NCBI GenBank assembly: GCA_020796225.1 | Contig: CM036760.1 | Coordinates: forward strand, 4,768,501-4,832,500 | Length of the DNA: 64,000 nt | Reading direction: 5' to 3' | Origin: Arion vulgaris | Lineage: Eukaryota; Mollusca; Gastropoda; Stylommatophora; Arionidae | In this document: positions 54,345 to 64,000 of the stretch, piece by piece | How positions within the stretch are numbered: the stretch's first letter is position 1 | How the letters are laid out: the number at the start of each line of letters is the position of its first letter | Translations under genes and position numbers: made by a program | Notes under the pieces: model-generated | The model's input: the letters and a program-made list of their open reading frames with translations, nothing else | Database searches by the model: none | What the model was told of the DNA's origin: nothing

Positions 54345-54510
54345 GATGTTACTGTCAGTGGTTGAGATACAGATGTTGCTGTCAGTACTGAGATACAGGT
54401 GTTGCTGTCAGTACTGAGATATAGGTGTTGCTGTCAGTGCTGATATACAGATGTTGCTGTCAGTGCTGATATACAGATGTTGCTGTCAGTGCCGAGATGT
54501 CAATGTTGCT
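54345..54510. repeat. 26-bp tandem repeat, about 6 copies
   Basis: Unit TGTTGCTGTCAGTGCTGAGA plus TACAGA. It lies just 5' of exon A in gene orientation. Confidence 0.92.
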
Positions 54511-54519
54511 CAAGCAACA

Positions 54520-54570
54520 CTTTGATTTTACGTAACACAGAAGTATAGTTTTACAATATACAAGATGTTG
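54520..54570 (-). repeat. Repeat F fragment
   Basis: TTTACGTAACACAGAAGTAT and AGTTTTACAATATAC only. Confidence 0.45.
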
Positions 54571-54794
54571 TACCGTCCTCGTCAGTAGTATACCTTTTAC
54601 CTGTTAAATAACAAAATATATATTTATATTATAGCATCATTTACTATGTCAACTGTATCATAGTTGCAAGATTGTCTTTCTTTCATTTCTGATACATTGA
54701 GCATTCTCCAAATGCTGTAACCTACCAGATAGCTCTTTGCTCGGCACCCATAAATTTCACTGACAGCTAAGCAACAGATGATCAACAGCATTTG

Positions 54795-55180
54795 TACACA
54801 TACTTTGTGTTACCAGATTCAAACATGGACAATGAGCAAAGCGCGTTCACAAAAAATAACTACATATGAAATGCGGTGCCTGCAAACAATTACCAACAAC
54901 ACCAGAAAAGATAGTCACCAACATCAGCATAAGATGGAAAGTTGGCACTGAACCTTGCTTGAATTACATTGAGAAACAAAGAATGAAGTGGTTTGGCCAC
55001 ATAATAAGAATGCATCCAACTCCATAGTATACAGAGTCTTGTACAACAGAACATCAGGAAAGAAGGTGAGAGGAAGACCACGAAAAAGATGGTTAGAAGG
55101 CATAGCATAATCCTGTCAAAGAGCACAAATAACAATCACCCAAGTCATCAGAACAGCGCAATACAAAAACAGAAAACAAC
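54795..55180 (+). mobile_element. LINE-b 3' end, copy leading into an array
   Basis: Plus-strand frames give EMRCL-like and RMKWFGHIIRMH coding, then SGKKVRGRPRKRWLEGIA, CCTGTCAAAGAGC and ATACAAAAACAGAAAACAAC, which runs directly into the array at 55178. Confidence 0.85.
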
Positions 55181-55740
55181 GACACTGCAACAACACGGTA
55201 GCAGTGTGACGACACTGGGTAACAACACGGTAGCAGTGTGACGACACTGGGCAACAACACGGTAGCAGTGTGACGACACTGGGCAACAACACGGTAGCAG
55301 TGTGACGACAGAAAACCACGACACTGCAACAACACGGTAGCAGTGTGACGACAGAAAACCACGACACTGCAACAACACGGTAGCAGTGTGACGACAGAAA
55401 ACCACGACACTGCAACAACACGGTAGCAGTGTGACGACAGAAAACCACGACACTGGGCAACAACACGGTAGCAGTGTGACGACAGAAAACCACGACACTG
55501 CAACAACACGGTAGCAGTGTGACGACAGAAAACCACGACACTGCAACAACACGGTAGCAGTGTGACGACAGAAAACCACGACACTGCAACAACACGGTAG
55601 CAGTGTGACGACAGAAAACCACGACACTGGGCAACAACACGGTAGCAGTGTGACGACACTGGGCAACAACACGGTAGCAGTGTGACGACAGAAAACCACG
55701 ACACTGCAACAACACGGTAGCAGTGTGATGACAAAAGAAG
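55178..55740 (+). repeat. Minisatellite expanded from a LINE-b 3' end
   Basis: About 14 units of ACGACAGAAAACCACGACAC plus TGCAACAACACGGTAGCAGT and GTG, with a shorter GGGCAACAAC form. The array begins directly after LINE-b coding and ends GTGATGACAAAAGAAGAAGA, the normal LINE-b tail. Confidence 0.95.
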
Positions 55741-55801
55741 AAGAAAAGTATTCTTCTCAATTAAACAAAAGACAAAATATTTTACCAACAGATTAATTAT
55801 C

Positions 55802-56485
55802 GGTATCTCTGTGACGTAGAGGCTAGGTGCTCGCCTTTCGTTCTAAATGTACTCGATTCACTCCCTCGAGCAGCAATCTGGATATTTTTCCAGAGATCCC
55901 TGAACTCAGTGTAGGAGCGACCATGTTCCTAGCCCTATCGGAAACGGGCGATAAAACTTAGGTCCCTTTTTCAAGTGGAGCACGAAAAAGAACTCTTGAC
56001 AATTCAAATCGAGTAGAACAGGCTGGAAATCCGCTGCTCTGGCAAAATTCATTAGAAAAATCTCCCGAGTGGTTACCGGGCCAAATTTGGGGTGTAAAGA
56101 ATAGAACCACTGTTACCTGCCACGCATGTCGTAAGAGATGACTAAGGAGGTTTGGCTGAAATCGAATGCATGTGTCCTAAGCGTGTAGAAATCTATGCGT
56201 TTAGGGGCCTACCAAACCAATGTGCAACGTATACATGTTCTTGGCAAAGATCAAACATATCACAAAGAGTGATTAAAATTGATCGTAAAGAACAAACGCA
56301 AAGAAGGAGAAGATTAGAAAAATTAAAATATAAAATTTCTACAAAATATTTTTACCACTTTCTAAATTACACCGAGGACCTCGCCGGGGCTACGTAGTTC
56401 GTTAACTGCTACTTAGATCTTCCAGTGTAAGACAGAGATCGAAGCACACATGGTTTCTCACTGAAGCGCATTGATGATGCTCCTA
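55802..56485 (+). mobile_element. SINE-E copy interrupted by SINE-C
   Basis: Head TCTCTGTGACGTAGAGGCTA, and at the B-box position TACTCGATTCACTCCCTCG. It resumes at 56313 and ends in GATGCTCCTATCAATCTG. Confidence 0.9.
56062..56312 (+). mobile_element. SINE-C copy 3, inserted in SINE-E
   Basis: Complete 251-bp copy flanked by ATTAGAAAAAT (56051-56061 and 56313-56323), an 11-bp duplication. Confidence 0.95.
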
Positions 56486-56659
56486 TCAATCTGTGTCAAC
56501 TGTAGCATGGTTACCAGAAATTCTTTCTTCTTTCATTTCTGATGCATTGAGTTTTCTTCTCAAGAATTTCATTTATATTGTTGTATTTATTTTTTTGTTC
56601 TTCACTTTCCCGTTTCTCTGTCTGTGTGTCTGTCTGTCTCTCTCTCTCTATCTCTCTCT

Positions 56660-57100
56660 CTCTCTCTCTGCCCTCTTAACCTGGATTGAGACATATGTTC
56701 TCAAAAAATCATGCCAAGTCTTGCTATCTCTAGCTATTTCCTACAGTTCCTGTCAGCTCTTCTTTATATTGTTGATCTCTGTCTCTAAATCCCGTCTCCG
56801 TGTATTTCTCGGCCTCCCCATTCACTGACCCTGTGGATTCCAATAAAGGACCTTTCTTGTTATATTCCCATCATGTTTTCGCAAAGTGTGTCCTACCCAG
56901 CGCGAGCGTCTTTTTTTTATTTATTTATTTTAAATATCTTGGTTAACTGGAATATGTCTTGTTCTCTCCATAAGTTCCTCATTTGTGACCCTATCATACC
57001 ATCTTATTCCTCTAATCTGCTCAGACACTAGTTGATGAATGTTTGCAATATCGTCCAGTCTGGCATTGTATTTCTATGTCTACAGATACGTACTTTTTTT
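56660..57100 (-). mobile_element. LINE-g-like 3' end
   Basis: The minus strand reads IRGIRWYDRVTNEELMERTR, RRSRWVGHTLRKHDGNITRK, VLYWNPQG and GRPRNTRRRDLETEINNI, then EIARDSKTWHDFLRTYV. Several frameshifts. A CT-rich tract (56635-56670) lies at its 3' end. Confidence 0.8.
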
Positions 57101-57189
57101 TAAAGAAAAGTATTGGTGCCAACTGTTCCTAGGTTGGTTTGCTTTGCTAGATGCTACATCTGTTTTTGATTGCTACTGTTTATTTGCCA

Positions 57190-57370
57190 GTGGGGCGGAT
57201 TAGCGTAATGCATAAGCGTTCACCATTTCAACTCCGACTTAAGAGGGATGTAGGTTTAATCCAACACTTGATATTCTACACGTAAGAAAAGGAATTGGCT
57301 CTTCTACCTCCTGCACACTATGGCCTATAATTATGAAGTAACAGACAATTCATACCATAGGCTACGGGAA
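57190..57370 (+). mobile_element. SINE-H copy
   Basis: Head GTGGGGCGGATTAGCGTAAT, then ATGTAGGTTTAATCCAACAC (B box) and GTAAGAAAAGGAATTGGCTC. Confidence 0.65.
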
Positions 57371-57394
57371 TTTTGCTAAATTTATATTTTTATT

Positions 57395-57625
57395 AACAAA
57401 TTTAATGGTTTGGTCACACAAGCAGACAACCAACAGACTCAAAGAGAAATGTTACCCGATACAATGGATACAAAGCAAAAGGCCGTCCTCGCAAAAGGTG
57501 GACCTCAGAGATAGCAGAGGCGACGAAAAGACACTGTTTATGAATCGCACACAAAAGCCCGTTCTATAAATCTCTTCTTATCATGACGCTGTGAGACAAA
57601 ACAAGAATAGAGAAAAATAAGAAAG
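57395..57625 (+). mobile_element. LINE-j 3' end, copy 3
   Basis: ATGGTTTGGTCACACAAGCA, then coding for YKAKGRPRKRWTSEIAEAT (frameshifted) and AGACAAAACAAGAATAGAG. Confidence 0.8.
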
Positions 57626-57719
57626 AAAGTACGATGTTAGATACTGTAATAGTAAGTACATATTTGTCAAAACATGACAGTACGGCTAGGATCAGAATGT
57701 AGACACATTAAGTGAACAA

Positions 57720-58047
57720 TGAAAAGATTATATGATTATGGAAAAGACTCCTCAAAGACCTAAGCAGAACAGACCAGGTCATTATATTTCGCACAGGACA
57801 CTGCAGACTCAACAAACACTTATATAGACTAGGAATAAGTAAAACAGCTCTTTGCCAGTGTCAGCAGGCGGAACAGACACCATATCCTGCAAGACTGTCC
57901 TCTCCTGTGTGAGCTGAGAAGCAACATGTGGCCACACCCAGTCGACCTGAAAACTAAGTTTTGGGAAACCTGACAGACCTGAAGCTGACTGCCCAGTTTG
58001 TGGTCCACAGTAAATTAAGCGCATTACAAGAGATCGCTGAAGAAGAA
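57720..58047 (+). mobile_element. LINE-c-type C-terminus, copy 2
   Basis: Frames read FRTGHCRLNKHLYRLGISKT, ALCQCQQAEQTPY and, shifted, GNLTDLKLTAQFVVHSKL. It ends GAAGAAGAAGAAGAAC. The CxC..EH-LQDC region is broken by a frameshift. Confidence 0.8.
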
Positions 58048-58334
58048 GAAGAAGAACTAATCTGTCAAAAACAAATGCTTTCATATATCTTTAAAGTGTT
58101 ATCAGCCAGGAATGAGGAGCTGGATTTGACATTAAAAACAGACTAAGACACCAAGTGCATTTATGGTCCTTCCTTCAGACGGTCTGGGAATCAGCTCAAT
58201 ACAACATCAGAACCAAGATTAATATATATCACAGCTGTGTGCTATCAGCTTTACTATAAGGATAGCAATGCTGGAGAATGACATATGAATTGATATGACT
58301 AAACTTTCCACCTTCCTAACAACTTGTCTGAGTC

Positions 58335-58540
58335 CGCCTGCCCAGCGTGTTCGTAGCGCGTTGGACTACGGGTGACTAGCTCCCTGTGAGTGCGGGTTCA
58401 ATTCCGCGGGCTGGCAGAAAAGCCACAGGTTCACCAGATTCACGGTGTTCGTGACACCGAACCGAAGGGTTACGATGTCCATGGCACCAAGCCGAAGAGC
58501 TGAAAGTTCAAGTGCTTCTGGATCGGTAAAAAAAAAAATT
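58335..58540 (+). mobile_element. SINE-A copy 9
   Basis: CCGCCTGCCCAGCGTGTTCG to the A-rich run at 58528-58540. A- and B-box regions intact. Confidence 0.92.
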
Positions 58541-58599
58541 AAAATTAAAAAGAACAATTTATCTGAAAAATATCTTACTCGTGTTCTGGCCAAATACTA

Positions 58600-59036
58600 T
58601 CTCTGTGTCGTAGAGGTTTGGTGCTCGTCTCTCGTGTGAAAGGTACCAGGTTCGTTCCCTCGTGGAGTCATCTGGATATTTTTCTAGAGATCCCTGATCA
58701 TAGTATAGCTGAGATCGAGTTCCTATTCATATCGGAGACGGACGATAAAACGTAGGTCCCGTGTTCAATTTGAGAACGTAAAATAACCCTTGGCAGTTTA
58801 AAATCGAGAAGAGCAGGCTGGAAAGCCGCTGTCTGGGTAAAAATCATTAGAAAACGATTTAAAATAACATTTATACAAAAATATTTTCACCATCTTCAAA
58901 ATTACATTGGAGACCTCGCCGGTGCTGCGAAGTTCGTGCACAGCAGTTGAGATCTTCCTGTGTAAGAAAGAGATCGAAGCACACATGGTTACTCACCGAG
59001 TGCAATGTTGATGGTCCTATCAATCAATCAATCAAT
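58600..59036 (+). mobile_element. SINE-E copy, near full length
   Basis: Head ATCTCTGTGTCGTAGAGGTT and CCAGGTTCGTTCCCTCG (B box), long body, then ATCAATCAATCAATC tail. About 437 bp, uninterrupted, the best reference copy in the window. Confidence 0.92.
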
Positions 59037-59184
59037 CTAACCAAGAACTGCTAACACAGTGTCAGCAAAAGAATATTGAATACTATCATTCAAAGAGACT
59101 GGAGTTGGATCAAACATGTGCCACGCATGGAACTATCTCCCTGTATTAAAAACTGCACTAAGATGGACTCAGTACAGTAAACAA

Positions 59185-59400
59185 AAATGGGGAAGTCTCA
59201 GTTATCAGTTATATGAGGACTATCATCATAGCACTCCGGACATGTCCATAGGTGCTCTGATCTCCGTCTCAGCAAATCCAGCAGCGTCCAGCGACCCAAC
59301 ACGCCAGTTCGATGTTGATTAATCAATCTCTTTGCATATTTAGTATGTCGTTCTTTTCGGGCTGCACCAATATTAACACCCATCTCTCTCAATCTGGTCA
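59185..59400 (-). mobile_element. LINE-e C-terminal fragment
   Basis: The minus strand reads RKERHTKYAKRLINQHRTGV and RRRSEHLWTCPECYDDS. The CPxCxD end also appears in 27625-28070 and 61546-61985. Confidence 0.7.
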
Positions 59401-59879
59401 GCGAGTGGATTCACAGCCCTGAAACTCCTCTGTTCGAAAAGACTCTCAATGCGTGAAGAATGTCATTTCGATGAGGAAGACTCAAAACTACCTGAAGGAG
59501 AACAGCAGAATAAGAAATGAAAGAAATGAGTAAAAGCTGGAAGACAATATAGAGGATAGCCAAGAGCAATGAAGAATGACGGGCGATTGTTGAACACCGA
59601 ATCATCTTCCATGAACCATACCCTCCACCACAGTTCTTACCAAGCCACTTTGACTTCCAATGTAACTAAAACACCTCAGCCTTTGAGACACAATGTTACC
59701 TAAGAACAAATAGTTGTCCATATCCAGATCTCGAACGATGTATATATTCTTTCTTCCCTCTGCTCAGAATGTTCTGGGAATTTTTCTGCACGATTTGATT
59801 CGGTTTTTTTTAATGAGCAAACTGTCACAGCGGGAGAATGGAGACAGCCAAACAGGTCTTGAGTATTGATACACCATCT
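59401..59879. other. No gene or repeat recognised
   Basis: No supported coding frame. Confidence 0.35.
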
Positions 59880-60230
59880 AGACATAAAATGCTCGAGGAA
59901 GGCGGTGATGGTCAACAGGAAAGACAGACTACGAAATGAGAACATCAGAGACAGAGTGATAACTTCATGCACCGAATACATCGAAAGACAACAAATACAA
60001 TGGTTTGAACACTAAATGAGAAGGGTATACAACCAACCACCAATAACAAAATACAATAAAAAAGATTAGGTACTAGATCCAAGGAAAGACCAAGAAAAAG
60101 ATGGATTGACAGTATCAAGAGAACACTAAATAAACAAGGATATAACACAATATAGGATGGAACACTTTATCTACAGTAGCAGATCCCAGGTCTACCCAAT
60201 ATAACACAATATAACACAACAGGGATATAA
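59880..60230 (+). mobile_element. LINE-m 3' end
   Basis: Frames read TRLRNENIRDRVITSCTEYI, RQQIQWFEH and KDQEKDGLTV-like sequence, then a tail with ATATAACACA repeats. Confidence 0.75.
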
Positions 60231-61179
60231 ATTTCAATAGTATGAGAAAGTTACTGACATCCAAACAAATCACAAACAGGCTAAATGAGAACCCAAATGC
60301 TATATATATCCTATACTAATGTATGGCTCGGAAACATGGACAATGAACAAGCAGTTAGAAGATAGAATTGATGCATTTGAGATGTGGGTATATAGAAGAA
60401 TAGGCAGAGTTTCATGGACAGAAAAACAGACAAATAAACAAGTTTTAGGAAAAATAGGCATGAAGAAACAATTATTAAGAGAAATAAAATTCAGACAAGT
60501 AAAGTATTTTGGGACACATAAAAAGACATGACACCATGATAAAACATTTACTAGAGGGGAAAATTGAGGGGGAAGAGCAAGAGGAAGACCGAGAGATAAA
60601 TGGGAGGAAACTTTAAGAAATGGACAGGTTACAGTCTGGCAGTGTGCAACACCAAGGCGAAAGACAGAGGATGCTGGAGATTCATTGCAGCCAACCTTCG
60701 ATATGGAGACGGCACCTCTTCTGCTTCTTCTTCTTTGCGTTCGTTCTTTACGATCAATTTTAATCAATCTTTGTGATATGTTTGATCTTTGCCAAGAACG
60801 TGTATACGTTGCACATTGGTTTGTAGGCCCCTAAACGCATAAGACTTCTACACGTTTAGGACACATGCATCCGATTTCAGCCAAACCTCCTTATGTAACA
60901 GACTAGCTGGTACAAGGTCCCAGAAATATAAAGAGAAAAAAATAGCATCTACCACTAAGTCCGACACCTGACAATCGACTACATTAAATTCACACAAGAC
61001 TGTCTAAACAACTTATACAAGTTTATTGGTATCTATATATTTTGTATATCTAAACTGGTAAACGTACATACATACTCTCTCAACTGATATGAGACCAAAA
61101 GTACATAAATAACTTTCCTGAAAATCAATTGTGTAATCATTAAGTGCGCTTCTCTACAATTAACAGAAAGTTCAAGGAA

Positions 61180-62345
61180 CCCTCTGTCGGGTTTTCCCAC
61201 ATCTATCACAACCTATAAATCAAATACACTAGTTCAGCATCTCCACTAATTATGCAAAGTTCAAGAAATGTTCAGTTGTGGGTTCTCACATCTATCACAA
61301 CTTATAAATCAAATAACACTAGTTCAGCTTCTCTCTATTAACGAAAAGTTCAAGAGATCCTCTGTTGTGGGTTCTCACATCCATCACAACTTATAAATCA
61401 AATAACACTTCAAGAGTCCTCAGTTGTGGGTTCTCACATCTATCACAACTTATAAATCAAATAACACTTCAAAGAGTCCTCAGTTGTGGGTTCCCACATC
61501 TATCACAACTTATAATCAAAATAACACTAGTTCAGCTTCTCTCTATTAGAAGTATGCGGGTGGAATGGGTGAACAGCATTCGGAGATCACATCTCAAGAA
61601 AATGACTTGGCTGTACACGCCTGGACATGCTGGAGTGCGGGTAACGAGCGTGCTGACTCTCTTGCAAACAGTGCCCGACTCAAGTGGGCAGAAGCATGGA
61701 CAGAGCCGATATCATCAATGCGGTACGCTCTCAATTGTGTGACATGGGCGGGTCTCAGACACTGGAACGAGTTCGAGAATTAGGTGTTAAGTTTGGACAT
61801 GCCAGACAGTGTCGTCTTCGTGGTAGAGAGAAGATATAGTAATCAACTTCTCATGGGTACTGTGAGCAAATGGACTTTGGGATGGCTGCTGCAACGGAGG
61901 ACAGAGCACGAATGGGAATGCCCAATGTGCCATGACGTCGATCGCATAACATAACATAACATAACATAACATAACATAACATAACGAAAAGTTCAAGAGA
62001 TCCTCTGTTGTGGGTTCTCACATCCATCACAACTTATAAATCAAATAACACTTCAAAGAGTCCTCAGTTGTGGGTTCTCACATCTATCACAACTTATAAA
62101 TCAAATAACACTTCAAAGAATCCTCCGTTGTGGGTTCCCACATCTATCACAACTTATAATCAAAATAACACTAGTTCAGCTTCTCTCTATTAACGAAAAG
62201 TTCAAGAGATCCTCTGTTGTGGTTTCTCACATCCATCACAACTTATAAATCAAATAACATTTCAAAGAATCCTCAGTTGTGGGTTCTCACATTCATCACA
62301 ACTTATAATCTAAATAACACTAGTTCAGCTTCTCTCATTTACGAA
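61180..62345. repeat. Compound direct repeats inside the TG..CA element
   Basis: Units with GTTGTGGGTTCTCACATC, ATCACAACTTATAAATCAAA and AGTTCAGCTTCTCTCTATTA occur about nine times in all, before and after the inserted LINE (61546-61985). Confidence 0.9.
61546..61985 (+). mobile_element. LINE-e RNase H fragment with ATAAC tail
   Basis: The frames MTWLYTPGHAGV and (shifted) GNERADSLANSARLKWAEAW show the RNase H end. RQCRLRGREKI and HEWECPMCHDVD follow, then seven or more ATAAC repeats (61947-61985). Inserted within CTCTCTATTAACGAAAAG of the direct repeats. Confidence 0.88.
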
Positions 62346-62930
62346 AAGTTTAACTTACACGCTCAAGTGTTCAAAACTAGTCTTCTCCGCTCAAGAGATT
62401 TTGGCTTCCCGTTCCGCTGCTCTATTCTAACTATTCTCTCTCTCTTACGCTCACTAAAAAAATAATCTGTCCGTCCTCCACAACTTCTCTAGAGTAACTG
62501 TATTTCTTACGCTCTCTAAGAAACATAGGTCCATCTTCCTCAACTTCTCTAAGGTAACTGTCTTTCTGTTTCAACAAAAAGCTCCCAACTGTCCCTTCTC
62601 TGGTTCGAGATCCTCGATTTTACGGAAGTCCTCGCCTACCTCGGGCTAGAACCTATTTCATGAATTTAACACTCTACTGGCAGCAAGTTGGGACTGGTAA
62701 ACACATTTATTTACTACTAACTTGGTCAAGGACGCCAAGTACAATAAGGGGTGTTCTTTTCTCTGTTGACCCCCCGTCCATAACCTAGTTAGCATAACAG
62801 TGAAACTGTTACACTTAGTCGCCTCTTACGACATGCGTGGCAGGTAACAGTGGTTCTATTCTTTACACCCAAATTTGGGCCCGGTAACCACTCGGGCGGG
62901 AGACGGCACCTGATGATGATGATGATAACA

Positions 62931-63237
62931 CAACAAGGTCGAATCATCTGGCACAGGAACGCACATTAAAGCTCGCACCCCTACGCTTAACGGCAAGAGT
63001 GGACAACCAATTTCATTATGCAACTATGGAACAACAATAAAACCCTTTAATAGACAATAGACCACCTATGTTTCGCTACATGTATTTTCAATATTCATTA
63101 CTTTATAGCGGCAGTATAGTCTTATATATTGAATATTATTTATTGAAATACGAGAGGGTGGGGGGGGGGCTGAAAACTTTGTTCCACTTAAAAGAAAGAA
63201 GAACGGAAACGATATTTGAATTCAATAGGAAATATAA
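62931..63237. other. No gene or repeat recognised
   Basis: AT-rich sequence with a G run at 63159-63170. Confidence 0.35.
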
Positions 63238-63452
63238 TTTTTTTTTTTTTTTTTTCCGATTCAGAAGCACTTGAGCTTTTCAGCTCTTTGGCTCGGTGCC
63301 ATGGACATCGTAACCCTTCGGTTCGGTGCCACGAACACCGTAAATCTGGGGAATATGTGGCTTTTCTGCCATCCCGCGGAATTGAACCCGCACACACAGA
63401 GGGATAGTCACGCGTAGTCCAACGCGCTACGAACACGCTGGGCAGACGGGCG
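63238..63452 (-). mobile_element. SINE-A copy 10
   Basis: T run (63238-63255), CGATTCAGAAGCACTTGAGC, ending CTGGGCAGACGGGCG. GGAAATA occurs on both sides as a likely duplication. Confidence 0.92.
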
Positions 63453-63695
63453 GGAAATAGAATAAGACCTACACTCTTTAGCTTCCCAACTGCCCAAAAC
63501 ATGTTCTACAACATCATGATACAGGTTAATCTTTCTTCTTTTCTTTCTTTTGTCCTTCTCTGCTTTTTTGCCGCTAGGCGTAGCAGGTTTAACTGATGAT
63601 CGGTTTCGGAGATAATGCACGCTCGATCGCTTGATATGCTGTGGTATTGTGGAGTTTTAAGATGTCTGTAACTCCATCAACCCTTCTTACACAGG

Positions 63696-64000
63696 TTAAT
63701 ACATTTGCCAAAGTCGCACTAGTTTTTGACACCCGTCCATAAAGAAATCGTTGTTTTGTTTATAAAACAATTTCTTCACCTCATACTTCACCTCATACTT
63801 CACCTCATACTTCACCTCATACTTCACCTCATACTTCACCTCTCCATCACAGCTTAAGTGCTGGCTCTTCAAGTGTTTCTTTAGTTTTGGAAACAGGTGG
63901 AAATCACCAAAAGCCAGGTCTTAGATAAACGTTGGGTGTGGCATCACTGAAAAACTGCAGGTGCTGAATAACATCTCTTGGAGCTGCACTTGTTGTGAGG
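63696..64000 (-). pseudogene. mariner-like transposase, C-terminal fragment, broken
   Basis: Reading the minus strand, the frame ending at TAA 63696-63698 contains HPTFI-stop-DLAFGDFHLFPKLKKHL, a clear relative of the mariner signature HPxYSPDLAPxDxHLF around the third catalytic Asp. After SQHLSCDGEVK comes an in-frame YEVK repeat, then KLFYKQNNDFFMDGCQKLVR and LWQMY before the stop, matching the usual mariner C-terminus (..F...G...LV.RW). A stop replaces Pro before DLA and the signature Pro and Ser are lost, so this copy is inactive. It runs off the right edge of the window. Confidence 0.8.
63776..63842 (-). repeat. 12-bp tandem repeat inside the mariner frame
   Basis: About 5.5 copies of CACCTCATACTT (plus strand) encode YEVK in the minus-strand transposase frame. 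The period is a multiple of three, so the expansion keeps the frame. Confidence 0.9.

Larger units (their letters stand above)
60894..62813. mobile_element. 1.92-kb TG..CA element with 4-bp duplication (candidate solo LTR)
   Basis: Begins TGTAACAG and ends CTGTTACA (perfect 8-bp inverted ends), flanked by CTTA on both sides (60890-60893 and 62814-62817). TG..CA ends with a 4-bp duplication fit an LTR retrotransposon LTR (Ty3/gypsy often makes 4-5 bp). No gag or pol is inside, so a solo LTR is the best reading. A non-autonomous DNA element is possible. It contains direct repeats and a younger LINE (61546-61985). Confidence 0.75.
60718..62899 (-). mobile_element. SINE-C copy 4, split by a 1.9-kb insertion
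   Basis: The minus-strand SINE-C parts 60718-60893 and 62818-62899 sum to 258 bp, the length of complete copies. It is flanked by the 12-bp duplication GAGACGGCACCT. Confidence 0.95.
60235..62930 (+). mobile_element. LINE-h 3' end, host of a nested cluster
   Basis: Reads PILMYGSETWTMNKQLEDRI, DAFEMWVYRRIGRVSWTEKQ and KIGMKKQLLREIKFRQVKYF, then RARGRPRDKW in a shifted frame. The coding end stops at GAGACGGCACCT (60706-60717). After the nested insertion the same 12 bp recurs (62900-62911), followed by the GATGATGATGATGA tail. LINE-h proper is 60235-60717 plus 62912-62930. Confidence 0.88.

Noticed and set aside
55093..55788. Open frames of 183-231 codons, Cys/Val-rich, minus strand
   Set aside because: They come from the LINE-b-derived array; all frames are open and no start or domain supports a gene.
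63159..63170. G run as a possible quadruplex
   Set aside because: A single G run without the other three tracts needed.

Overview
This window is animal (metazoan) nuclear DNA. It is AT-rich, has spliceosomal introns, and is dominated by degraded LINEs, several SINE families with Pol III-type heads, DNA-transposon remnants and about 25 minisatellite arrays. The mix of LINE tails, SINEs and minisatellites suggests a lophotrochozoan, probably a mollusc and perhaps a gastropod. That placement is an inference from repeat style, not a proof. No bacterial, plasmid or phage features are present.

One host gene is well supported: an RGK-family (Rad/Gem/Rem/Rgk) small GTPase on the minus strand. Three internal exons join in phase. 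Exon A (53436-54195, open up to about 54297) carries the N-terminal extension and the P-loop. Exon B (25767-25846) and exon C (24222-24411) carry the middle of the G domain, including the NKID box. The intron between A and B is about 27.6 kb and holds most of the repeats in the window. The final exon(s), with the end of the G domain and the C-terminal tail, were not found and may lie in the first 24 kb or beyond the window. A second host exon is possible at 49717-49860 (plus strand, mitochondrial-presequence-like), but the support is weak.

Layout. 1-11 kb: LINE 3' ends, a 61-bp satellite, SINEs and a LINE-derived array. 10-18 kb: an inverted-repeat (foldback) insertion, a small hAT MITE, a GTA-type array and SINEs nested in SINEs. 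18-26 kb: seven arrays and GTPase exons C and B. 26-47 kb (inside the long intron): a hAT MITE, LINE tails, SINEs, a 41-bp array with a 10-unit higher-order repeat, a 1.2-kb polypyrimidine array, a TTAA MITE and a SINE whose head resembles U2 snRNA. 47-56 kb: SINEs, then GTPase exon A flanked by two minisatellites that both come from the 3' end of one LINE family. 56-64 kb: LINEs, and a four-level nest (LINE > SINE > 1.92-kb TG..CA element > LINE with an ATAAC tail), ending in a mariner-like transposase fragment.

The most interesting pattern is that several minisatellites grew from the 3' ends of retroelements. Single-copy founders of the repeat unit can still be read in sister copies in this same window. 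Other notable items are the U2-headed SINE, a foldback retroelement with a hammerhead-like motif, and a LINE 3' end that finishes about 10 bp from the GTPase splice donor. Family letters (SINE-A to SINE-I, LINE-a to LINE-m, repeat F, motif K) are local labels, not database names.
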